Source: Lineus longissimus
Lineage: Eukaryota; Nemertea; Pilidiophora; Heteronemertea; Lineidae
DNA: 64,000 bases
Direction: 5' to 3'
NCBI RefSeq assembly: GCF_910592395.1
Contig: NC_088310.1
Span: forward strand, 26,987,491 to 27,051,490
Within the stretch, counting starts at the first letter, position 1. Each line of letters starts with the position of its first letter. Positions 1 through 9,062 of this stretch are shown piece after piece. A model generated the notes under the pieces. It searched no databases. It was not told the origin of the DNA and worked only from the letters and a program-made list of their open reading frames with translations. The translations under genes and the position numbers were made by a program.

Positions 1-261
1 CACAATTGATGGAAGAGTCAAACAAACTGTCGAGTACAGCATATAGGATGATGTTGTGGACTGGACAATATCCTCTTGTGTAGTGTGGTTTCCATCATTG
101 ATGTGGTCACAGAGCCCACTGTTGTTATATTTTGCCAAACAGACTTTCTGGAAGAGTAGGCCCTGTAACGTGGGGAAGGAGAGCCAAGTCGCCAACATGT
201 AGAGGAAGAGTACAGGCTCCACGGTCACGACAGACCGCATTTTATCCAATGATGGCATCAT
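1..261 (-). CDS. SLC46-family transporter (proton-coupled folate transporter-like), N-terminal exon, partial
   Basis: The minus strand encodes 87 residues from an ATG at 261 to the window edge, with an in-frame TGA just before the start. Two adjacent ATGs give Met-Met, and a third Met lies at residue 8. The sequence contains VEPVLFLYMLATWLSFPTLQ at about residues 14-33, then a Cys-rich, glycosylatable loop (KVCLAKYNN...CDHIN, NHT) and a second hydrophobic stretch. In the SLC46 family (PCFT/HCP1, SLC46A3) the same order is known: VEP followed by TM1, then a large first extracellular loop with Cys and N-glycosylation sites, then TM2. These are 12-TM major-facilitator proteins moving folates or related substrates with protons. 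The exon runs off the left edge, so the member of the family and its substrate cannot be assigned. Confidence 0.75.
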   Translation of the reverse strand, partial: MMPSLDKMRSVVTVEPVLFLYMLATWLSFPTLQGLLFQKVCLAKYNNSGLCDHINDGNHTTQEDIVQSTTSSYMLYSTVCLTLPSIV

Positions 262-1177
262 TCAGGACTTCCTTTTTCCCTGTTTGATTACCAGTTTAAC
301 AAGTTTGGCTCTGAAAGATATGAATTGAATAATATTGTCAAAGGTGCAAAAGTCTACCACAGCACACCTAAATAGCGGATTTAAAACTGTTCTCTAATTT
401 TTTAAGCCCCTTCGATTGTGATAACGACAACGTACAATCACTGGCACTGCCAAGACCGTAGGCGTAAACGTCACGATAACTATGATGACGTCTCAATCAG
501 AGAAGAAGTCTTTAGAAGTTCCATGCCTGCCATTCCCTCCCCCAGGTCATCACTGAATCAGTCCCGGTTTGATTATGGAGAAAATAAGAGGGATTTTCCA
601 TTAGAGCAAAAGTGGTAGTGAGGCCTGGCACTGACCTCAAATCAACTATGGCAAACGAAGGGGGAATTCAAGCTATTCGAAACTTAATGATTTTTCTGTT
701 GCACCCTGTACTATATATACCAGCCTGTAACATAACAATGTGTACATCATGACATAGTCAGTGCATGTCTGTATGTATGTTTCTGTTATCATAGAAGCAG
801 TTCAAAATATATTTTGAGTTATCTACCTATAGTATTGCCTTCCATAAACACAATGATAAAATCGAATGTTGCAAATGTGGCTCACACGATCAATATGTGC
901 CAGTGGAAAACGGCTCAGAACTAGTAATCAAAATTGGGTCATTTTTCAGTGACCTTGACATCAATTAATTTCAGGCGGCGAAGTTACTGATGCTATAAAA
1001 AACGGCGATCTGGTTTTCCCAATTTTTTTAGATAACTGTTTTATTGTGAATACCACAAAACTTCTTTAACCATCCAGTGCATCATTTAGACGAAATTAAG
1101 CTGAAACTTACCAGCAGGAGTCTATTTTGTTAGAATCTAGTAAAGTGAATCACTGAACTCCTCCGCCTGACAATCAG
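262..1177. other. Non-coding upstream region of the SLC46-like gene
   Basis: No recognisable coding segment. The only ORF of note (418-618, plus) has no family resemblance and a composition like the flanking DNA. The 5' flank of the minus-strand SLC46-like gene must lie here, but I see no clear core promoter. Confidence 0.5.
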
Positions 1178-1347
1178 CAGGCGCCGGTTATACTAATTCC
1201 CGACCTACCCCGACCTTTACCGACTTGCGGAAAATGCTGCCAAGTGTTTTTATCATCAGCATATCTATATTTGTACTGTTTACATACAGCACGTCTGTTA
1301 ATTTCAAGACTTCTGAACGATGCTAAGTTGAGCAAATCTTGGGAATT

Positions 1348-1652
1348 TTGGGACTTATGTAAGATTAGTTTTCTCCACCAAACCCTAGACTGAAGAATTA
1401 ACACCTTGTGTTTAACCTGCTTTCATTTCGCAGTCAATTCATTAGTTACCAACATATGCCTTAGAGGGGGCGGAATGGCACTGTTTAGACAAGAAGCCTC
1501 TCCAACAGCCCCAAGAATATTGGATAGAACGGCACTGTACTGGGTCCCAGTAATAAATATTGCCATAAAGACATATGATATTGTTCTGGGACTTATGTAA
1601 GATTAGTTCTCTCCGCCAAACCCAAGACTGAAGGATTAAAATCTTGTGTTTA
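1348..1652. repeat. Pair of ~65-bp direct repeats
   Basis: The segment starting GGGACTTATGTAAGATTAGT and ending CTTGTGTTTA occurs at 1348-1414 and again at 1587-1652 with only scattered mismatches. The start-to-start distance is about 240 bp. The pair adjoins the left inverted-repeat arm and is probably part of the same repeat-derived region. Confidence 0.6.
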
Positions 1653-1745
1653 TAGGCTAACAAATGCAAGCACTTCCAAGTGAACCCCCTACAAGAGAAG
1701 AGTGGCTCTTCTTCTCTCCGACTTTGACACCCTAGTGCGAACATA

Positions 1746-2350
1746 TCAATAGATCAGCCAGCGGTCCTTGGTGTCGCCGCGTGGGTTACGTCCAGTGAAA
1801 TTGTTTGCAAAGGTCAGGGAACCACGATCTGACATCCATAACCAGCGTATCCCCTTTTCATGCCAGTTATAGTCGGGTGCTACACCACAGTCGGGATAGT
1901 GGCCGCCAAATGAATGGTTGTTGAATTTAAAACTGTTAACTGTTTACGTCAATTTACATATAATTAGACAAACCTTCATGAATTCAGTGGAGATTTCCAC
2001 ATCACAGGATAGAAGAGCAGTGATGGGATCTCGCAGATTTAACATGATCACTTTTCCCTCTTCACCATCATAACTTGGACGTGCGCCTTTAGTTTCTTTG
2101 AGCAAATGGTATTTGATTAGGGAGGGCAATTAAAATAGCCGTTGAACATGTACATGAAGTGCAGTGATGTACATAATTCAACATGTCTGGCTTGAAATTT
2201 CAAACTGCGCAGTTCATTCCCGCCTTGATTGTATGACTATTTCTACAATAAAAACCCTTTGAAACCAACCCATACCTTTATCAGGAATAGATACTGTGCC
2301 TTACCTTCTGCTGCGGCTATTTTGATTTGTTTCGGAAAATTTGAAGGCAT
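1746..2350 (-). CDS. Possible small gene of about 110 residues, unidentified; exon junctions partly unresolved
   Basis: Three minus-strand segments look coding. Exon A (2350-2305) starts MPSNFPKQIKIAAAE and ends in a GTAAGG donor, phase 1. Exon B (about 2095 or 2086 to 1974) fits that phase and reads ARPSYDGEEGKVIMLNLR, ending before GTTTGT in phase 0. Exon C (about 1925-1746) reads NNHSFGGHYPDCGVAPDYNW and later RGSLTFANNFTGRNPRGDTK to a TGA. A to B joins cleanly. B to C does not: the only intron would be about 50 nt and the available acceptors give the wrong phase. I do not recognise the protein. It could be a real gene with a missed exon, or a decayed copy. It lies within the inverted-repeat-bounded region. 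Confidence 0.4.
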
Positions 2351-3390
2351 TTTTACGTTTGAAATCGAAAAAAGTGTCCCGCGATGTTCGCCGCAGCTCA
2401 CACACCAACCGACTGGCGTTCAAATCAACCGCGACCGACCATGACCAAAGACAATACATTGGAAGACGGAGCATCCGGGCACCCCTTGAACCGGCCGGCT
2501 AGTAGTTATCTGCTCAAGCGTGACCTTTGTTCTCTCAATGATCAATATGACAGGCATTGTCAAAATGTGGGATTTGCTTTAGCATACATACTTGTACATG
2601 TACATATGCTGAGCTGTGGTAATGCATTATGCAGGTTCCGTAAGCCAAAAGACGATGTAAATGCATTTCATCGACGATTTAAAAAGAAATCATTTCCCCA
2701 ATTCCTTCTACAACCAAGTATAAAATATGGTTCAGTGTCGTGTAAATCAATTAGCAGATAGAGGACTTGATGTCATGACACTAATTGCTGACCATTTCGA
2801 CATCTCATCCGGGATCTCATCACTTTCGTGAGTAGAAGGGAGCGAAGGTGTCATGACACTTAACCAAACGTTGAAGTCAACAAGAGAAATTTACATTTTT
2901 TTATGACTTTTGGTATGAATTCACATGAGAGAGAATCTTGTTCAAAATCTGATGATAATATCTCAGCTGATTTTCATTGACACTGCCATCAACTGGAAGC
3001 AAACGAAAAGTTTAAAAATAGTTTAAAAATTCCATTACAACTAGCGCCAAAGCCAGCCACGTGCTATTTTCCCGCCATTAATGCTGGGTTCAGACAAGGC
3101 CGGACACGAGCATATGCATGTACAGTTTACAAGAAGCGACAAGATTAACGACCTGCAGAAAAATTGCGGTCGGTTAATAGATGTAATTATTGGAGTTGAT
3201 TTGCTCAACTAAGCATCGTTCAAAGTTTTGGAATTAACAGACGTGCTGTATATGTATGTAAACTGTACAAACATAAATATTCTGATGATAAAAACACTAT
3301 ACGTCAGCATTTTCCGCAAGTCGGTAAAGGTCGGTCAAAGTCGGTGTAGCACTGTAGGTCGGGAATTAGTACGACCCACAGGCGCTGTCA

Positions 3391-4885
3391 AGCATGTCAA
3401 GGGTGACATGCAAGATGGCGGCCAATGTCAGCTAGCTGTCTGCGATTTTTCAGTGTCATTTTGATGAATGAAGGCATCAGAAGATAATCAAGTCACATCC
3501 AAGTCGTTGCCAAACATTTTGATCTTCCTTGCAGACGACCTTGAGTTTGGAGACCTCGGGTTTGGCTTGGGTCTCCACTTCCTTTAGATCAGTAGATGAG
3601 TACAGTGCAATGCAAGTGATGACTGGAGACAGTGGAGTGGTGTCCTCACATCCATCAATCTGCGATCGAACAACAAGAGCAATCAATGTCCGAAATACTG
3701 CTTGAAATCATTCCAAATGCGAGTTGAAAAATGAACTTTTTTCTTTTCTAATAAAGACACTCATTCAAAATACACACCACTTTCTTATTGTTTGAGTATA
3801 AAATCCTCACAACCAGACATGAGTCTGACCATACGAGGGTCAGGGACAATCAAGAAAGGACCATTGTTCTCAATGTTTCAGTTAATGACCATGCCTAGGA
3901 CAATAATGGCAAGAGACAACATTAGAATTTGTCTGTTAATCGTTTGAGAACGTGAAGATCAGACAACTCCTGGGGACAAATGAGACTGTCATGCCAAGGA
4001 CCGTTTCGAAAGTCATGGGGACAATCTTTTGGTCGGGCCACACTTAAGAGATTGTCAATACCCAACTCCTCTTGGAGACGACGTTGGACTCTCATCATTC
4101 CGGGGGACAACTCACAACCTTTGTATCTTTATCTAGTATTCCAGCTTGTGACAAACTCTTTTTCAAATGCTGGGTATGAGATGCAAAAAAATATCCATGC
4201 CATAGACAGTATCCCATCTAACACTTCTTGAGGACAATGTTTCATACTGGTAATGCCAAGGCCATTGTCTTATGACTAATGTACATGTAATTCAATTGCT
4301 ACAATAGGTGTTCAGCAACACAGAAAGTTAAATTGCTTTACAGTGGCAAGAGCTCTGCACACTCTTGTAATTTTTTTCTGATTTTTAGGAGATACATTAT
4401 GAACTTTCTAACCACTGACCCGACAAAAGGACATCATTCTAATTAGAAATTAAGATTCGTGGCAAACATTGATAAGGACAATCTCACCTCTAGACGAGAC
4501 AAGATAAATCGATCTTATTCAAGGCAGTGATACATGATAACCACATATGACATCTCACTGCTGTGGCATTATCACCTGACCGATCGATTGTTCATTGGGC
4601 ACACGAGGACTATCTCACTAAACCAGAATAATTATCATTGGACAATTAAATTGTGATTGATGTAACTCGGACAATGAAAACATTGCGATCTATTTTCAGT
4701 GAAGATAAATTTGGATAACAATGTTTTGATAAGCATTTTCATGTCCAAAAACCTATATATTGACCTGAAAGGTTATCATGATTAGGTCGCTAACGAGAGA
4801 CCTCGACCTAAATATTGACGTTATTGGGTATATGAAAATCAGACCATTTTTAAAGACCTCAGTTGATTGAAAAAGAGCTCCGAGG
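3391..4885. other. Region upstream of the arylsulfatase: YY1-like motif and degenerate GGACAA repeats
   Basis: A perfect CAAGATGGCGGC (YY1/TISU-type element) sits at 3411-3422, followed by a 6-codon ORF. From 3843 to 4238 the word GGGACAA(T) recurs at about 3843, 3898, 3972, 4017, 4102 and 4231, twice with a nearby ATGCCAAGG, which looks like a decayed irregular repeat. Apart from the sulfatase-like segment at 3504 I see no further gene. The immediate 5' flank of the sulfatase (4640-4885) is AT-rich without an obvious TATA box. Confidence 0.4.
3504..3587 (+). pseudogene. Sulfatase N-terminal motif remnant (candidate)
   Basis: On the plus strand the frame from 3504 reads SLPNILIFLADDLEFGDLG and then drifts and stops at 3585. 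In sulfatases the canonical first block is PN[IV]L..LADDLG.GDLG, with the two Asp binding the metal, so the match is very close. No formylglycine motif (C-x-P-S-R) follows. It lies 1.3 kb before a complete arylsulfatase on the same strand, so it could be the relic of a tandem copy. The same DNA also reads as an open terminal exon on the minus strand (3659-3477: an AG acceptor at 3661-3660, then about 60 residues ending CDLIIF and a stop). Both readings cannot easily be functional, and I cannot decide between them. Confidence 0.4.
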
Positions 4886-6300
4886 ATGGGGGCACAGTCA
4901 CAGTTGCAGTTTTTGAGCATTTTGGCTTTGTGCTTAATCTTTGCACAAGTTGATGCAAGACCTGATGCAAAAACACGACCTAATGTCTTGATGTTATTCG
5001 GAGATGATTTAGGACACGGAGACGTCAGCTGCTATGGAAAAACCAAAGTCCCGACACCAAATATTGATAAGCTTGCCAAGGAGGGGCTGCGGTTCGAGAG
5101 AATGTATTCCCAGCACATGTGCACACCCAGCAGATCTGCTTTGATGACAGGTAAGAACTATACTGTGGTCTTTGAGTCAATTTCGTTGTGTGTCAAGTTC
5201 AACCCTGTTGGGGAGATTTTGCCTGTGTCCTGGTTTGTGACCATAAAATTGTGATACTAAAATGAAATGGCCAGGGCCATTGTGCTCACCTCATGTGGAG
5301 GAAAGATGGATAAAGAGCATGGTCTTGTGTCATGTAGTGTTAGGTTTGATGTAGGTCCAAGCAATTACAATTTCCCCAAAATGGCCTATTTACAGTACAT
5401 TCGACCTCTGTGACCTTGAAAAGTAGGTCAAATCAAAGAAGACCCGGGTGACACATTGAATGGTTGTTAGAATTAGATGTACCTATGATATAAAATTGGT
5501 GCCAATCGGGCAAGTCATTACTAGGAATAATGGCATTTTGAAGAATTTAGGATTTGGCCCCCTCCCTGGAGGCCAAACGGCAAATCAGATCGCACCAAAC
5601 TTCGGTACCTGAGATCACCTGACCAAGGGGTACATGTGTACTTAATTTGTGATCAATAGTCATTGCAGTTAAGAAACGTGCCATAGTTACGGCCTGACGG
5701 CCAATTTACGCCATTTGACCTCTGTGACCTTGACAAGAAGGTCAAATTAAAAACCTGTGCGACATATACTGTATGGTGGTTGGATGTACCCATGATATCA
5801 AATTGGTGGCAATCGGGCAAGAAGTTAAGGAATAATCACATTTTTAAGGTTTTTGGATTTTGCCCCCTGGTGGTCAAGTGGTGAATCATATTGGACCAAA
5901 CTTCAGTCCCTGAGATCACCTGGCTAAGGGGTAAATGTGTACCAAATTTGGTATCAATAGTCATTGCAGTTTAGAAACGTGCCATCATTACATCCTAACG
6001 GCTAATTTACACCATTTGACTTCTGTGACCTTGAAAAGGAGGTCAAATCAAAAACCCGGAGGATATATGATGCACCTTTGCTAGAAGTACCTACCATATT
6101 TTTTTCAAAATTTCCCGACTACTATTAAGGGAGATATTGCATATTTTCACTTTTAACGTTTGGCCCCCTGGTGGCCAAACCATGAAACAAATCGGACCGA
6201 AACTTGGTCTCCCAGGTGTCATTACATAAGGGTACATGTGTACCAAGTTTCAACTCAATAGCTCTAACAGTTACGAAACGTGCCCTGCTAACGGACGACG

Positions 6301-6341
<41 letters not shown>

Positions 6342-8262
6342 ACGACGGACGCCACGGTATGGGATAAGCTCACCTCTGCTAAGAGGTGAGCTAAAAACAA
6401 TACTTCTGGACTCAGGCCATCACTTTTTTCAGCTCAGCTTTTACAAAATATATGATCAGGCCCCACCTGCCTTAACAATTGTCTGCCTGATACTGATAAT
6501 GATTCAATCAAGACATTTCAAATAAGCCATTTCCTCCCCCTCACTCTCCCTCCATGCAGCTATAGCCATTCTCCTGGAAGCTGTAGGAATGCTACTGGAA
6601 AATCCAGTTGCTGGTAACCAAATTATATAGAATTCACCCCAATTACAATATTACCTGAATGAATGATGATATTGAGATTTGCTGCTTGAAAATGGCTTTT
6701 GCCCTGAAAGTTCTCGCCTCATTTCCTGAATAACTGTCATCTACATACTCAGTGATTATTTTCCAGGGAGGCTCCCCTCGAGGAACGGCATGATCCAAGG
6801 ATATTATGACATTCCAGTCCTTCTGAGCATGGCACAGCCATCCGGTATCGCCGACCCAAAGAAGGAACCCAACCTGGCCTCAACACTACAGTCGCTCAAC
6901 TACAAGACCTCACTCGTTGGGAAGTGGCATCTGGGATTTGCTCACAAGGGGACACAAGGACCAATCGCCAAAGGATTTGACGAGTTTTATGGGATCCTCT
7001 TGACTCACATGGAATCATGTAGCAGTTACGATGAGTGGGACGATGCGAAATATAGTAACTTTTTCATCTATAAACGGCGTTACAAATTTGCTCTTCTCGG
7101 TTTGATCATTCTTGTTCTTCGTCTGACAGTTTTTGGTAACAGAGGTCTTGTGGTTATGCTGTCGTTAGTAGCTCTGTTGGTGCTTTATTTGCGGGTTTAC
7201 TTTTTCTTCAGTTTGACTTCTACGCATTCTTGTATGTGGCTTAATGGGACAGAAGTTGTAGAACAACCATACAAGGATCGTGACGCTACGATTCGCATAA
7301 CAGACGAATCAATCAAATTCTTAAAGCGAGCTAAAGCAGCAGATCCAAAAAACAAGCAACCGTTTTTCCTGAGTGTTAACTATATGACACCCCATCAGAC
7401 ACCGATTGTTTCCAAATATCACTGGGGAAAAAGTGGGCATGGGTTGTATTCTGATTGTATAATGGAGTTGGATTGGAGTGTTGGCAAAATCATGGCTACC
7501 CTAAAAGAACAAGGTTATGATAATAACACTCTTATCTATTTCACATCAGATAACGGTCCTACTAAATATAACAGTTACACAAATCAAGTATTGCCTGAAA
7601 CAAATGGGGGTTCAGCTGGGTCGGTGAAGAACAGCAAAGGGGAGGATGCACCACTCAGAGGCTGGAAGGGAACAAACTTTGAAGGGGGTCTAAGGGTCCC
7701 GAGTATAATGCGCTGGCTAGATGTCATTGAACAAGGTCAGGTTTCTGAAGCTGTCACATCCCAAATGGACTTTTTCCCAACAGTTTTGGAAATTGTAGGC
7801 CTAGAAGACAGAATAGAAAAGCAACGGATGGATGGCAAATCTTTACTGAAACATCTAAAGAATCAGAACAGCTTCCCAACACATCATGATTTCCTCTTCC
7901 ACTACTGCGATACCCAAACAGTTGGTGCCATCACATACTACAACTACAAACTACACTTTTTCGAGGGTGCCCATAACTACACTTGTCGGGGAATTACCTA
8001 TGATAGTCCCAAACTATACAAGTTAGACGACGATCCAGGTGAGCTTAACCCACTCTCTTTAGACGACCACAAAGACGTAATCAATAAAATGAAAGAAGGT
8101 TTAGAAAAACATCAAAAAACAATGGAAACAGATTCAGTGTATTTTTCCCAGTTTAATGATCAACCAAGACCCTGGGATTTCCCCTGTGAAAACTTCCCGG
8201 CCTGTACGAGGGAATCAAAAATTAAAGATGATTTCACAGGACTAGTCGATGAATTGCTCTAA
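4886..8262 (+). CDS. Arylsulfatase, steroid-sulfatase-like, complete, two exons
   Basis: Exon 1 is 4886-5150 and exon 2 is 6767-8262, joined in phase 1 (GTAAGA donor, TTTTCCAG acceptor), giving 586 residues; human STS is 583. A hydrophobic signal peptide covers residues 1-24. Metal-binding Asp40-Asp41 lie in LMLFGDDLGHGD. Cys79 in CTPSR is the residue converted to formylglycine. Lys141 and His143 (GKWHLG), His298 (TPHQ), Asp350-Asn351 (SDNG) and Lys389 (RGWKGTNFEGG) complete the active site. Two hydrophobic helices at about 194-211 and 215-237 form the hairpin characteristic of steroid-sulfatase/ARSE-type enzymes, so the protein is probably anchored in the ER membrane with a lumenal catalytic domain. 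The reaction is hydrolysis of a sulfate ester; the natural substrate is unknown. The long intron carries a dispersed repeat. A polyadenylation signal follows 286 bp after the stop. Confidence 0.92.
5263..6395. repeat. Dispersed repeat with three internal ~305-bp tandem units and a terminal hairpin
   Basis: Inside the sulfatase intron three similar units follow each other. The block TGACCTCTGTGACCTTGA or close variants recurs at about 5403, 5715 and 6017. A GCCCCCTGGTGG-type block recurs at about 5557, 5861 and 6162, so the period is about 305 bp. After the last unit come a GAC-repeat and the perfect hairpin AGCTCACCTCT-GCTA-AGAGGTGAGCT (6367-6392) followed by AAAAAC. The left end near 5263-5291 contains GCTCACCTCA. 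The architecture resembles non-autonomous mobile repeats common in lophotrochozoan genomes. A related fragment occurs at 22555-22690. Confidence 0.75.
6292..6352. repeat. GAC/CGA trinucleotide microsatellite
   Basis: An uninterrupted GAC array of more than a dozen units flanked by GGACGAC variants. It is the 3' part of the intronic dispersed repeat. The poly-Arg ORFs it creates on both strands are artefacts. Confidence 0.9.
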
Positions 8263-8547
8263 AGGTCAACAGTGCAGTTTTGTTAGGTCACGTCAAGAAG
8301 TATTCTTTGTAACATTAAAACGAGGAATTACTGCAAGTGATTGAAGTCTAGCAGTTGCACAATGGGTATTGTACATGTAAGTCCTCATAATTCACCTGAG
8401 TGTCTTATGTTCTCACAACCTTCACGTCACACTGTTTGTAAATAACACTTCTATACTTCTAAAAACTTTTATAATCATAGTATATGCCAATGAATTTCTG
8501 ACAGATGAGTGCTTAGTTGATTACTGTAAATTTCTCTGATTATACTC

Positions 8548-8553
8548 AATAAA
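8548..8553 (+). promoter_or_regulatory. AATAAA polyadenylation signal of the arylsulfatase
   Basis: Canonical AATAAA 286 bp downstream of the sulfatase stop codon, followed by GT-rich sequence. This places the transcript end at about 8570-8600. Confidence 0.7.
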
Positions 8554-9062
8554 ACTTGGTAAAGTAGAGCAAGTAGTTAACTTTTACTCTTTTTGAATTG
8601 TGTCAAATGTGCAATGTTACATACAGTTGGTGGAACGTAATGGAAGCATTTGATTTACGGAATTAACAGTGCAGGTCTCTGTACTTAAATTGAGACTGGT
8701 AGGCTGCAAAATGTAGGCCCAAAGCTGAGGTGCTTTGGCCAAAGGTTTGGGGTGAAAGTTGAACTCTACACGCGAATCTTGATTTCAGTACAGAGGAGTT
8801 GATTTCCATTCTGGCTCATGCCTAAAGTCTTCCTAAAGAGAAATTGAACCAGAGCATGATTCTAATGGGAGAGCTTGTAGGCACAATGAAGCCGACTGAA
8901 ACCCATCCAACCCGACAATGGCCAAGAGTCCACACAATGGCTATCACAGATATGCTACAGTTCTACTTAGAAGGATATTCCTACATAGTCTTTTATGAAA
9001 ATCACATCCTGACGTAAGTGCTCTTTCAACAGTAGTTGATGATTTATGCCGACGGACTTTGG
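8554..9062. other. Intergenic region between convergent genes
   Basis: Lies between the 3' ends of the arylsulfatase and TBCE. It should contain the TBCE 3'UTR (minus). No ORF or repeat of note. Confidence 0.5.

Larger units (their letters stand above)
1178..3390. repeat. 2.2 kb region flanked by long imperfect inverted repeats
   Basis: Sequence 1178-1338 reappears as its reverse complement at about 3194-3390. Shared blocks include TACTAATTCCCGACCTAC at the outer side, CCTTTACCGACTTGCGGAAA in the middle and AGTTGAGCAAAT at the inner side, in the same order. Two flanking terminal inverted repeats suggest a non-autonomous DNA transposon, or two inverted copies of one dispersed repeat. No transposase is visible between them. 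A possible small gene (1746-2350) lies inside. I could not find a convincing target-site duplication by eye. Confidence 0.5.

Noticed and set aside
6125-6400. Arg-rich ORFs on both strands
   Set aside because: They are the GAC/GTC microsatellite at the end of the intronic repeat read in two frames.
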